Of a stretch of 64,000 nucleotides of DNA, positions 46,739 to 54,957 are shown piece by piece (position 1 is the stretch's first letter; each line of letters begins with the position of its first letter). The DNA lies in assembly GCF_000757385.1 (NCBI RefSeq), contig NZ_JRHH01000003.1:310001-374000 (forward strand), written 5' to 3'. The translations under genes and the position numbers were made by a program. Source of the stretch: Flavobacterium aquatile LMG 4008 = ATCC 11947. Its GTDB lineage: Bacteria; Bacteroidota; Bacteroidia; Flavobacteriales; Flavobacteriaceae. The notes under the pieces are model-generated. The model saw only the letters and a program-made list of their open reading frames with translations. It was not told where the DNA came from and made no database searches.

Positions 46739-48136
46739 TTATTTTACCTGAATTTTTATCCAATTTACTATTTCATTCAAAGCAGTTGGAGAAAATGTTT
46801 GTTCAATTTTATCATATTCACTAGGAGCACCTGTTGTACATTCTTGAAACAAATGATTTAGATTAGGAAGTTCTTTGGTTGTAACTTTTTTGTTTTTTGA
46901 TTTAGCTAATGCATTTTTTATGGCTTCCAAATTTTCTTTTGCTGGAACTTGCAAATCTTTTGATCCATTCAGTGCAAGAACAGGGCATTTTACTTTTTCT
47001 AAAGCAATACTTGGGTCTAATTTTATAAAATATTTCGTCCAAATAGTAGTATATTCACTTATTTGAAATTTAATGTATTGTTCTTTGGTCATTCCTTCTG
47101 GATATTTCACATCAGGAGTTTTACTAATTGCCTCTTCAAAAAGAATGGTTAAATCAGTATTAAGTTTAGAATCATCAGTAGATCTAATTATTAAATCAAA
47201 TATTTTTTCATTGAAAATTTTTGCTTCATTTATGTTTTCTTCAGTTGCACCTTGAACTCTCGCAATTAATTCTTGTTGTAATAAAAGAAGTTTATCTCCT
47301 CTTAATCCAGTTCCTGCTAGTAATACTATATAACTTATATTCTTATTTCTACTTGCTACCATTGGAGCTACAACACCACCTTCACTATGACCAATTAGTC
47401 CAATGTTTTTTGTGTTTATTTCTTTTCTGCCTAGTAAATAATTTACTGCTGCTTCTGTATCATAAGAAAAATCTAATGTAGTTGAAGCGTTATAGTTGCC
47501 TTTTGAAGCTGCAGTTCCTCTGTCATCGTAACGTAAAACACCAATTCCGTTTCTTGTTAAATAATCTGCAATTACCAAGAATGGTTTATGGCCAAGAAGT
47601 TCCTCATCTCTATTTTGCGGGCCACTTCCTGAAATTAAAACTACAACAGGAAAGTTTCCTTCTTTATTGGGTAGCGTTAAAGTTCCAGCTAGAGTTACTC
47701 CATCTTTCTTGTTTTCAAAAGTTACCTCTTCGCTATAATAAGGATATGGTTTTATTGGTTCTTGAGGTCGAACTAATGCTGTCTTTTTAATTTTTTCTCT
47801 AGTAAGTTCCATTGGAAATGCTTGTCCAGCTTGCTTGAAAACTCCTTTTATTTTATTATTTTCAAACGTTCCTTCATATTCAATTCTGCCAGCTGGAATA
47901 GCAAATTTGAATGTAGTATTTTCAAAACTAGTTGTTGCAATTGGTATGTCAAATGCTTTTTGATCTGGGCTATCCATAGTTGATTTATATCCAGTATCAG
48001 TTTTAGTTACATTGATTTCAATAGGTAATTGTGTACCTGGAACTTTTAATAATCCATACCATTTGCCTGTGATATCTTGTCCGAAAGTTGTTACTGACAA
48101 GAAGAATGTAACGATTGTTATTGCTATTTTTCTCAT
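46739..48136 (-). CDS. Exported alpha/beta hydrolase with N-terminal beta domain
   Basis: The 465-residue protein has a signal peptide (about 19 residues), then an N-terminal domain starting ITGKWYGLLKVPGTQLPIEI, and an alpha/beta hydrolase domain. The nucleophile elbow is GHSEGG, VVLISGSGPQNRDEEL lies near the oxyanion region, and a late LNHLFQE could hold the catalytic His. It is probably a periplasmic serine esterase or peptidase. It is the last gene of a DUF2089-membrane protein-hydrolase operon, 5 bases after the membrane protein. Substrate is unknown. Confidence 0.88.
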   Translation of the reverse strand: MRKIAITIVTFFLSVTTFGQDITGKWYGLLKVPGTQLPIEINVTKTDTGYKSTMDSPDQKAFDIPIATTSFENTTFKFAIPAGRIEYEGTFENNKIKGVFKQAGQAFPMELTREKIKKTALVRPQEPIKPYPYYSEEVTFENKKDGVTLAGTLTLPNKEGNFPVVVLISGSGPQNRDEELLGHKPFLVIADYLTRNGIGVLRYDDRGTAASKGNYNASTTLDFSYDTEAAVNYLLGRKEINTKNIGLIGHSEGGVVAPMVASRNKNISYIVLLAGTGLRGDKLLLLQQELIARVQGATEENINEAKIFNEKIFDLIIRSTDDSKLNTDLTILFEEAISKTPDVKYPEGMTKEQYIKFQISEYTTIWTKYFIKLDPSIALEKVKCPVLALNGSKDLQVPAKENLEAIKNALAKSKNKKVTTKELPNLNHLFQECTTGAPSEYDKIEQTFSPTALNEIVNWIKIQVK

Positions 48137-48141
48137 TTTAT

Positions 48142-48732
48142 TTAATAGTTTAAGTTTAATATAATAATTTTTGATGCCACTTCTGCAAGAATTATTGCTA
48201 AAGCAAAAAGCAGTATATGTTTGGTTTCTTTTAAATTAGTTGCAGTTCTAAACCCATTGAAAAGTAAAGCAATAGACCAAATTAAGCAAGCAAATGTTGT
48301 GATACCAGAAGACATCAGGAAAATAATATCTGGTGTTTCAATATTTGTTGGTTTATTAGTTGAAACCATTTTCATTAAATTTTCAGTAACCAAAAACATT
48401 TTATTGTTTATGTTAAAAAATAGTAGAAAGAAAAAAGGAATTTTAGAAATAAAACATGTAGCTAAAATGTCTATTAATCGTGTTTTCTTATTTATCACTT
48501 TACCAAAAAGAAACAAAATTGATGCTAGTATAGAAAAGCTTATTATTAAATCAAGTGCTGTTGTTGCAATCGTAGTTTTTTCTGTAAAATGTAAATCAAG
48601 TACACCGTCGAATCTTCCATTAAATAGTAATGATAACAAACCTCCGATTACTGTTGCTGAAATTCCAAATGCTATTAATTGTTTCTCTGAAAATTTTTGA
48701 AAAGGATTAAGTATTATTGTTTTCATACCCAT
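48142..48732 (-). CDS. Membrane protein of DUF2089-hydrolase operon (Yip1-like by context)
   Basis: The 196-residue protein has five hydrophobic segments and no soluble domain. I see no catalytic or binding motif. Its layout is similar to Yip1-type small membrane proteins, but that assignment rests on operon pattern rather than a motif. The start overlaps the DUF2089 gene stop (TAATG) and the hydrolase follows after 5 bases, so the three are co-transcribed. Starting at the second ATG (48726) would shorten it by two residues. Function is unknown; a membrane sensor or partner for the hydrolase is a guess. Confidence 0.7.
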   Translation of the reverse strand: MGMKTIILNPFQKFSEKQLIAFGISATVIGGLLSLLFNGRFDGVLDLHFTEKTTIATTALDLIISFSILASILFLFGKVINKKTRLIDILATCFISKIPFFFLLFFNINNKMFLVTENLMKMVSTNKPTNIETPDIIFLMSSGITTFACLIWSIALLFNGFRTATNLKETKHILLFALAIILAEVASKIIILNLNY

Positions 48733-49007
48733 TATTTAGTTTTTAATTGATTGATTTTGTTGATAATATCATCCAGTTTATTTCTAACCGTTGGATAACT
48801 ATTCCCCATTTGAGTTGCCATTTCTTTCAAACTACCACTAGTTAGAAAGAACTGTAAGATAAAGTTTTGTTCTTCTTCAGTAATTTGAAGAAGTAAAGGA
48901 AGAGTATAATTGCCAGAAACAGAAGTACTGCAATTGCTGCAACTTAATTGTGTTACAGAAAGGGAACTTTCACAACTTGGGCATTGTATTGGAAGTTTTG
49001 GTTGCAT
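48732..49007 (-). CDS. DUF2089-family zinc-ribbon/helix-turn-helix regulator
   Basis: The 91-residue protein has a zinc-ribbon with CPSCESSL and CSNCSTSV (two CxxC pairs), then a helix-turn-helix part: ITEEEQNFILQFFLTSGSLK, followed by EMATQMGNSYPTVRNKLDDI. This is the DUF2089 architecture, thought to be a transcription regulator. It is the first gene of the operon with the membrane protein and hydrolase. Directly upstream is a stretch of more than 80 bases made only of A and T, a plausible regulatory region. The effector is unknown. Confidence 0.88.
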   Translation of the reverse strand: MQPKLPIQCPSCESSLSVTQLSCSNCSTSVSGNYTLPLLLQITEEEQNFILQFFLTSGSLKEMATQMGNSYPTVRNKLDDIINKINQLKTK

Positions 49008-49022
49008 ATTATTAAAGTTAGA

Positions 49023-49106
49023 ATAAATAAAATTAAATAATATTTAATTATTAATTAATAAAATTTATATTTAATTTAAATAAATTAATAAAATTATTTT
49101 TTTTAA
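49023..49106. other. 84-base tract without G or C upstream of DUF2089 operon
   Basis: Positions 49023-49106 contain only A and T. The tract includes several ATTAATTAAT-type inverted or near-palindromic segments. It lies between the DUF2089 start and the DUF2805 gene, and could hold the promoter or operator of the DUF2089 operon. No ORF is likely in it. Confidence 0.6.
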
Positions 49107-49132
49107 GCAACTAAATAGGAGATTAATAGGAA

Positions 49133-49158
49133 TAAAAAAAGCGATAATTTCTTATCGC
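49133..49158 (-). terminator. Intrinsic terminator of the DUF2805 gene
   Basis: GCGATAA (49141-49147) and TTATCGC (49152-49158) form a perfect 7-base stem with a 4-base loop. On the minus strand a T-run (A's 49134-49140) follows it. It lies 34 bases past the stop of the minus-strand gene at 49192. Confidence 0.8.
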
Positions 49159-49191
49159 ATCGTTATTATATTTTGTCTTTGAAGTAACAAG

Positions 49192-49467
49192 TTAATCTAA
49201 CTTATTTTTCATGTAGTATTTGCCGTCTAGTTCATCAAAGTCATCGTCAACCATAGGTTTTGGCTTCGGTTTACTTGCTGCAACTTTTTTCTTCCAAAGT
49301 TCAAATTTGTCTTTGGGCAATCTTTTTCGCATTAATTCGGTCACTTCATTTTCGGTGATGCCAAATTCAGCTTTTAATACTTCAAAAGGTTTTCGTTCCT
49401 CTTGCGCCATACTGACAACACGTTCTAGCTGTTCGCTGTCAAGTTCTACTCTTTTACTTTTTTTCAT
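49192..49467 (-). CDS. DUF2805/TIGR03643-family small protein
   Basis: The protein (91 residues from the ATG at 49467; the frame extends to a GTG at 49482) begins MKKSKRVELDSEQLERVVSM. It has ERKPFEVLKAEFGITENEVT and LMRKRLPKDKFELWKKKVA, a helix-turn-helix-like pattern typical of the DUF2805/TIGR03643 group. These are small conserved proteins of unknown role. It is cytoplasmic with an acidic C-terminal tail. It stands alone upstream of the terminator. Confidence 0.82.
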   Translation of the reverse strand: MKKSKRVELDSEQLERVVSMAQEERKPFEVLKAEFGITENEVTELMRKRLPKDKFELWKKKVAASKPKPKPMVDDDFDELDGKYYMKNKLD

Positions 49468-49569
49468 TAGTTGAAAAGCCACAATTATTGTTAATTACTT
49501 CTTTTATTCTCAAATTGTATACCAATATTAAGAAAAAAAATAATCACTTTTTAAAATGGAGGTTAATTT

Positions 49570-50397
49570 TTACACATTTTGTGCAGAACGAGGTTTTTGA
49601 AACGGAATTTTAAGCAAATTTTTCAGTCGATTATTTTCCTCTGGATTCATGTGTGTGTCCACTCCGTAAATTATTTTTTCTCGTTCAAGATACAAGAATG
49701 TGCCAAAAATTCGATCCCAAATAGAAAAAATATTTCCATAATTACTATCGGTGTAAGGCAATTGATAATGATGGTGAATTTTGTGCATGTCTGGGGAAAC
49801 CATAAAGTAGCTAAGGTATTTGTCAAACTTTTTCGGCAGACAAATATTGGCATGTGTAAATTGTGTTGCTACAACAGAAAGTGTTTGGTATAAAAAAACC
49901 ATCCACATTGGACATCCAACAATTAAAACTCCAAAAGTTGTAAAAATAAATCGAATGACACTTTCTCCAGGATGATGTCTGTTTCCAGATGTTGTATCGA
50001 TATAAGTATCGGTGTGATGTATCAAATGAAATCGCCAGAGAAATTTAACTTTATGTTCTACAAAATGGGCGAGATAAGCACCAAAAAAATCAAGTAAAAG
50101 TAATCCGATAATGGTATAAATCCATAAGTTGAATTTGGGCAACCAATTCAGAATTCCGAATTTATGTGTTGTAACAAAATCGGCAGATTGTAATAGAATA
50201 AAAGCTAAAGCAAAATTGATTACAATTGTTGTAAGTGTAAAAAACAGATTGATTCCTGCGTGTTGCCATTTATTATATTGGAATTTAAAAAACGGATAAG
50301 CACTTTCAATCAACCAAAATAAAGCAATTCCGCCAGACAAGATTAAAGCTCTATGTACTGACGGAATTGATTCGAAATAGCTAATTATATTTTCCAT
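49570..50397 (-). CDS. Sterol desaturase/fatty acid hydroxylase family membrane protein
   Basis: The 275-residue protein has four hydrophobic segments and the histidine boxes of the di-iron membrane hydroxylases: HFVEH, then FHLIHHTD, a following GNRHHPGE, and MHKIHHHYQ. The family hydroxylates or desaturates lipids with O2. In Bacteroidota the substrate is often unknown; candidates are fatty acids or hopanoid-like lipids. It is a single gene between the small DUF2805 gene and the PrcB-like lipoprotein gene. Substrate unknown. Confidence 0.88.
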   Translation of the reverse strand: MENIISYFESIPSVHRALILSGGIALFWLIESAYPFFKFQYNKWQHAGINLFFTLTTIVINFALAFILLQSADFVTTHKFGILNWLPKFNLWIYTIIGLLLLDFFGAYLAHFVEHKVKFLWRFHLIHHTDTYIDTTSGNRHHPGESVIRFIFTTFGVLIVGCPMWMVFLYQTLSVVATQFTHANICLPKKFDKYLSYFMVSPDMHKIHHHYQLPYTDSNYGNIFSIWDRIFGTFLYLEREKIIYGVDTHMNPEENNRLKNLLKIPFQKPRSAQNV

Positions 50398-50449
50398 AAA
50401 ATTGATTTAGAATCAAATATAAGGAAACTTTTAATTCAATTTCTATACG

Positions 50450-50905
50450 TTAAATAAAAATAACTGGCTTTGTTGCTTTTGGAATTTTGTAGATGTGAAA
50501 TGGTTGCGTTATAACTGTAGTAGCAAATCCTTCTGAACCAGTTTTTACTATAGAAACGATATAGTTGTCTTCATTTTCAGCAATTTCGTCAATAGCTATT
50601 GTATAACCACCGTAACCTTTTATTTCATCAAAGATTGCAATTACGTCATAGTTTTGAAAATCAATAGTTGTTTCTGCAAAGCCTTCTGATACTGGATTAA
50701 CGCTATCCATGCTGTCTTTTAGTGCATTCCAGTCTGCAACATTTGTAATAAGTAATCGGCTTTCTTCAATTCCCTCGTCACCATTACCATATAAATCTCC
50801 ACCAGAAATTTCGGTTGCGGTTAAAGCAGGTGTTTCATTATTGTCGTCAGAATTGGAACAACTAATGAAAACGGCTGCGAATAAGATTAATACTAATTTG
50901 TTCAT
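50450..50905 (-). CDS. Lipoprotein with PrcB-C-like domain
   Basis: The 151-residue protein has a lipoprotein signal peptide (lipobox FISC, about Cys16), then a compact domain with DFQNYDVIAIFDEIKGYGGY and VITQPFHIYKIPK. This resembles the C-terminal domain of the Treponema protease-complex subunit PrcB. The resemblance is by eye. It is probably a small periplasmic or surface lipoprotein. No protease gene is next to it, so a protease-complex role is not supported by context. Confidence 0.72.
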   Translation of the reverse strand: MNKLVLILFAAVFISCSNSDDNNETPALTATEISGGDLYGNGDEGIEESRLLITNVADWNALKDSMDSVNPVSEGFAETTIDFQNYDVIAIFDEIKGYGGYTIAIDEIAENEDNYIVSIVKTGSEGFATTVITQPFHIYKIPKATKPVIFI

Positions 50906-50965
50906 GTTTTTTTGTTTTTGTTTGTAGTATTAAGATGTAAAAAGTGAAAAAAGGTTGCGTCAAAT

Positions 50966-51568
50966 TTACTTTATAATTCTGAAAGTTAGATTAATTCTTG
51001 ATCCAATAGGCTTTGCTGTTTTCGGAATTTGATGCTTCCAAAAGTGCTGTGTTTCACCTTTCATCAGTAGGAGACTTCCGTTTTCTAATGTAATTTTTTG
51101 CTTGGCATCTGGAATAGAATTGTGTTTTAAATGAAAACTTCTTTCAGCTCCAAAACTCACGGATGCAATTATTGGATTTCTGCCAAGTTCTTTTTCGTTG
51201 TCGGCATGCCAACCGTTGCTGTCTTTTCCGTCACGGTATAAATTTAATAAAACAGTTGTGAAATTTTCATCGCAAATAGTTTCAATTTCATTTTTAATAA
51301 ACATCAAAATCGGATTCCACGGATTTGGTTGCATTATAATATTAGAATAGGAGTAAGGTTTACCCTCGTTTCCAAAAAGTGCCGTTAACCTTGGTTGTGG
51401 ATGCGTTTTTCCAAAAATGGTAATGTAGTCCAATTGCCACGGAATTTCATTCAATAATTTAGCAAACAGTTGTTCTGAATGAGATGTGTCAAAGAAATTT
51501 GGATAATATTCTATTGAAGCATTAGGTAAATCGAATGAAATTTTTTCTTTTGGAAATAGCGAATTCAT
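50966..51568 (-). CDS. alkB: Alpha-ketoglutarate-dependent dioxygenase AlkB
   Basis: The 200-residue protein has the AlkB-like core: NGWHADNEKELG (iron His and Asp, H-x-D), SFGAERSFHLKH, the second iron His in HFWKH, and RINLTFR with the 2-oxoglutarate-binding Arg. It removes methyl groups from alkylated DNA or RNA bases by oxidation. Length matches short bacterial AlkB2-like forms. It is a single gene on the minus strand; the hairpin at 51585-51613, in its upstream region, belongs to the neighbouring aqpZ. Confidence 0.9.
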   Translation of the reverse strand: MNSLFPKEKISFDLPNASIEYYPNFFDTSHSEQLFAKLLNEIPWQLDYITIFGKTHPQPRLTALFGNEGKPYSYSNIIMQPNPWNPILMFIKNEIETICDENFTTVLLNLYRDGKDSNGWHADNEKELGRNPIIASVSFGAERSFHLKHNSIPDAKQKITLENGSLLLMKGETQHFWKHQIPKTAKPIGSRINLTFRIIK

Positions 51569-51584
51569 ATTTCAAAAGTATAAA

Positions 51585-51613
51585 AAAACGACGAATATAA
51601 AATCCGTCGTTTT
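51585..51613 (-). terminator. Intrinsic terminator of aqpZ
   Basis: AAAACGACG (51585-51593) pairs perfectly with CGTCGTTTT (51605-51613). On the minus strand the stem is followed by T's (A's 51582-51588). It lies just past the aqpZ stop at 51634. Confidence 0.8.
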
Positions 51614-51633
51614 AAAAAAAATGGTTAGGTCTA

Positions 51634-52341
51634 TTATTCGTTATCTGTTTTTTGCATTAAATTTTTATAAATCAATCCGGCAACGATAGCTCCCAAAATT
51701 GGTGCTACCCAAAACAGCCAAACTTGACCCATTGGCTCGCCCTGTACAAAAACCGCTTGAGATAAAGAACGCGCTGGATTTACAGATGTATTTGTAATTG
51801 GAATGCTAATTAAATGAATTAAAGTTAATCCTAATCCAATTGCAACACCGGCAAATTTTCCGTTAGCAAATTTATCTGTTGCACCAAGAATTATTAATAG
51901 GAAAAACATTGTAAGAACGAATTCTGCGGCAAAGCATGAAATCATAGAATAACCTTCGGGCGAGAATTTATCATAACCGTTAGATGCAAATGCACCAGCT
52001 TTGGTATTATCAATTACATTTCCAGTCTTTCCAGACCAAATAAATAACAAGGTTCCTGCGGCAGCAATAGCTCCAGCACATTGAGAAAGAATGTAAGGAA
52101 GCAAATCTTTGGCAGAAAATCGTCCTCCAGCCCAAAGCCCAAAAGATACGGCAGGATTAAAATGTCCGCCGGAAATGTGACCAACAGCATAAGCCATTGT
52201 TAAAACAGTAAGTCCGAAAGCCAGAGAAACTCCAGCAAAACCTATTCCAAGATTTGGAATTCCAGCTGCAAATAGTGCGCTTCCGCATCCGCCAAAAACC
52301 AGCCAATAGGTTCCGAAAAATTCAGCAAATAGTTTTTTCAT
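51634..52341 (-). CDS. aqpZ: Aquaporin Z
   Basis: The 235-residue protein has six hydrophobic segments and both NPA motifs, [12 protein letters not shown] (near residue 62) and [10 protein letters not shown] (near 186). The His and Arg of the selectivity filter fall in positions typical of water-specific aquaporins. It carries water across the inner membrane during osmotic change. Downstream is a hairpin terminator; upstream the DoxX-like gene is 34 bases away on the same strand, so the two may be co-transcribed. Confidence 0.95.
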   Translation of the reverse strand: MKKLFAEFFGTYWLVFGGCGSALFAAGIPNLGIGFAGVSLAFGLTVLTMAYAVGHISGGHFNPAVSFGLWAGGRFSAKDLLPYILSQCAGAIAAAGTLLFIWSGKTGNVIDNTKAGAFASNGYDKFSPEGYSMISCFAAEFVLTMFFLLIILGATDKFANGKFAGVAIGLGLTLIHLISIPITNTSVNPARSLSQAVFVQGEPMGQVWLFWVAPILGAIVAGLIYKNLMQKTDNE

Positions 52342-52375
52342 AATGTAATTTGTTAAGTTAGTATTCAGTTTTATT

Positions 52376-52729
52376 TTAGGTGTATTGATATGCCCAATAA
52401 ATTAATATAAATTGAAGAGGCAATCGCAATAATAATATCCAAGTTGGTATTCCTAAACTGGCTTTTTTATTAATTGTCATGTAAATATTTGCAGGAAAAA
52501 TGATGACTAAGAGTCCAATAATAGACCATGCAGCTAAATTTGAAAACATAGGAATGAATAAGTAAATTCCGAATAATATTTCAAGAAATCCCACTAATTC
52601 ATTAGTGTAATTTTTATAAGGAATAAAGGGTGGAATTATTTTTTCGTAAAATTTCGGTTTTCTAAAATGATTTAATCCAGCGAGTATATAGAGTACCGCC
52701 ATAAGATATAAATGCCAAGGTTTCTCCAT
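52376..52729 (-). CDS. DoxX-like membrane protein
   Basis: The 117-residue protein has four hydrophobic segments and starts [20 protein letters not shown], with [18 protein letters not shown] and the [12 protein letters not shown] helix typical of small DoxX-type proteins. Such proteins are sometimes subunits of quinol oxidases but most are uncharacterised. It lies 34 bases upstream of aqpZ. Function is unknown. Confidence 0.8.
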   Translation of the reverse strand: MEKPWHLYLMAVLYILAGLNHFRKPKFYEKIIPPFIPYKNYTNELVGFLEILFGIYLFIPMFSNLAAWSIIGLLVIIFPANIYMTINKKASLGIPTWILLLRLPLQFILIYWAYQYT

Positions 52730-52805
52730 GCGTATTTACTTTTATATAACGAATATATAAAAATATTAACATAAAAAATGAGTTTGTAGTACAAGTTCTA
52801 CAAAT

Positions 52806-53711
52806 TTATCGATTATTTTGTATTTTTTGAAAGTTTAAGTTCATAATAACGATAGCCGCAATTATTAAAACTATTCCAATCCATTGCATGAAGACTACTT
52901 TTTCATTCAAAATTAAGTACGCCATTAAGACCGAAACAGGCAGTTCTAATGCAGAAACGATACTTCCAAGACCAATTCCTGTTATAGGAAAACCAGCATT
53001 CATAAGTAGTGGCGGAATGATGGTTCCGAATAGGGCAAGAAAGATTCCCCATTTTAAGAAAATAGCAAAATTGAATGGTGTATTTTGAGTAAATAATGCA
53101 AATAAAAACACAATAATTGCGCCGCCAAGAAGCATGTACAAACTTCGTTGTGCAGATGAAATTCCAACTGCAACTCTATTGGCAGTAAACATTGTTGTTG
53201 TAAAAGAGGCTGCTGCCAATAATCCCCAAACGATTCCTCTCCAATCTATGGTAACGGAATTATTCAAGATATTTGTTGCTAAAATTGTACCCAGTAAAAC
53301 TATGAATACTGCAATAGTTTTTTGCGATGATGGCTTCCTTTTCTCAAGAAACCATTCTAATAAAACGCCCATCCAAACGGTTTGCATCAATAAAACAATC
53401 GCTATCGAAACATCTATATAGCGAACACATAAATAATAGAAAACACTTGTCATTCCTAACGAAGTTCCAGCTAACATCAATTGAAAAATATTTTTTGAAG
53501 TAGCTTTTTCGACAGGTAGATTGTTTTTTGCTTTTTGAAAAGCATTAACTATCAACATTCCAAGAATTCCGTATATAAATTGAGAGGTTGTAACTTCTGC
53601 AGTAGTAAATTTCTCATCGTAGGCCAATTTCACAAAAGTGGCTAACATTCCGTAACTAGATGCACCAAGACCAACTAAAAAAACTCCTTTTACGATACTA
53701 TTTTTCGACAT
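52806..53711 (-). CDS. EamA/DMT-family transporter
   Basis: The 301-residue protein has ten hydrophobic segments arranged as two EamA repeats of five. The second repeat starts at about residue 155 (TIDWRGIVWGLLAAASFTTT), and it includes LGSIVSALELPVSVLMAYL. DMT proteins export or import small molecules such as amino acids or nucleosides. It is a single gene with no close partner. Substrate unknown. Confidence 0.87.
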   Translation of the reverse strand: MSKNSIVKGVFLVGLGASSYGMLATFVKLAYDEKFTTAEVTTSQFIYGILGMLIVNAFQKAKNNLPVEKATSKNIFQLMLAGTSLGMTSVFYYLCVRYIDVSIAIVLLMQTVWMGVLLEWFLEKRKPSSQKTIAVFIVLLGTILATNILNNSVTIDWRGIVWGLLAAASFTTTMFTANRVAVGISSAQRSLYMLLGGAIIVFLFALFTQNTPFNFAIFLKWGIFLALFGTIIPPLLMNAGFPITGIGLGSIVSALELPVSVLMAYLILNEKVVFMQWIGIVLIIAAIVIMNLNFQKIQNNR

Positions 53712-53780
53712 TTTTTAATTTTTAAAAAGCCGACAAAGATAGTTGTTTGTTTAAGGGTTCAAAACTTTATCAGATTAAAT

Positions 53781-54947
53781 TTAGAATAATCCTTCAATAA
53801 TTTTGTTGTTGATGCCAATTTTTGTGTAATCAAAATTCATTTTTTGTTGTAGCAAAGTGGAATAAACACTTCTAAAATCAATTTGATGTTTCAAATCGCC
53901 ATTGTCTAAATCAGATAAATTTGGATTAGTTCCAATAACATTCGATTTGTTGTTTCCTCCAATAATAAACATGGGTGCAGCGGTTCCGTGATCGGTTCCA
54001 TTTCCATTGTCTTTTACTCTTCTTCCAAATTCAGAAAAGACAACAATAGTTACATTTTGAAGTAATTGTGCTTTCTTCAAATCGGTGTAAAAACTAAAAA
54101 TTGCATCGTTCAACTCGGTTAATTTTCGTTTATGAATTTCTAATTGATTGTCGTGTGTATCAAATCCACCAAGTGATGTGTAATAAACTTTCGAGTTCAA
54201 ATTTCCTTTCACCAAACGAGCAATCCATTCTAAATTTTTTGCCAAACCAGTTTTCGGATAACTAATTTCAGAAGTCGATTTTGATAAAGCTTTCTGAATA
54301 TCATCTGAACCTTCTGTAACAGAATTGGCAATTTTTCTAACAAAATCCAATTGCGGATTATCAGATAATTTTACATTCTCATCTTTATCATTTCTAATTT
54401 TGAATTTATTAGGATCTTTAACTGTGATAGAATTTGGTTCAACACCTTTCAAAGCTAAATTGTCGATTGAATCTAAGTTTATTCCAGCTGTTGGTTGGTG
54501 TTCATTACATTGTAAATCTAAATATCTGCCAAGCCAACCTTCGTTCAAGTATTTATTTGAATCGGTCGCTGTTTGCCAAATTTCTTGACTTCTAAAATGT
54601 GAACGAACTGGTTCTGGATAACCTACATTTTGAATTACTGACAAATCACCATTTTGCTGTATTTGAGCAAAATCTTTCAAAGCTGGATGAAACGCCATGC
54701 CTTTATTTTTACCGATAACTTCATTTTTATTGATAGCGATTTTAGTTCGAAGATCATAATACAATGGATTTTCATACGGAATAAAGGTATTCAAACCATC
54801 ATTTCCGCCATTTAATTGGATAAAAACCAAACATTGTTCACCAATAACCAAATTGTTTTGAGAACCAAAAGCATGTAAAAATTCAGGTAGCACAAGCATT
54901 CCACCAGTAAAGGTTCCCGTAAGCGATAAAAAGTTTCTTCTGTTCAT
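53781..54947 (-). CDS. DUF1501-domain exported protein
   Basis: The 388-residue protein begins MNRRNFLSLTGTFTGGMLVL, a twin-arginine-like signal (RRNFLS), and contains LVFIQLNGGNDGLNTFIPYE, VFSEFGRRVKDNGNGTDHGT and APMFIIGG. These are typical of DUF1501. The family resembles the alkaline-phosphatase/sulfatase fold, and it is usually found next to a DUF1800 gene, as here at 10 bases. It is probably exported by Tat. The pair's enzymatic role is not established. Confidence 0.88.
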   Translation of the reverse strand: MNRRNFLSLTGTFTGGMLVLPEFLHAFGSQNNLVIGEQCLVFIQLNGGNDGLNTFIPYENPLYYDLRTKIAINKNEVIGKNKGMAFHPALKDFAQIQQNGDLSVIQNVGYPEPVRSHFRSQEIWQTATDSNKYLNEGWLGRYLDLQCNEHQPTAGINLDSIDNLALKGVEPNSITVKDPNKFKIRNDKDENVKLSDNPQLDFVRKIANSVTEGSDDIQKALSKSTSEISYPKTGLAKNLEWIARLVKGNLNSKVYYTSLGGFDTHDNQLEIHKRKLTELNDAIFSFYTDLKKAQLLQNVTIVVFSEFGRRVKDNGNGTDHGTAAPMFIIGGNNKSNVIGTNPNLSDLDNGDLKHQIDFRSVYSTLLQQKMNFDYTKIGINNKIIEGLF

Positions 54948-54957
54948 ATTTTTAGCT

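Noticed and set aside
46649..48700. Several + strand ORFs antisense to the M61, hydrolase and membrane-protein genes
   Set aside because: They lie fully opposite well-supported genes, have no recognisable motif and unnatural composition; they are shadows.
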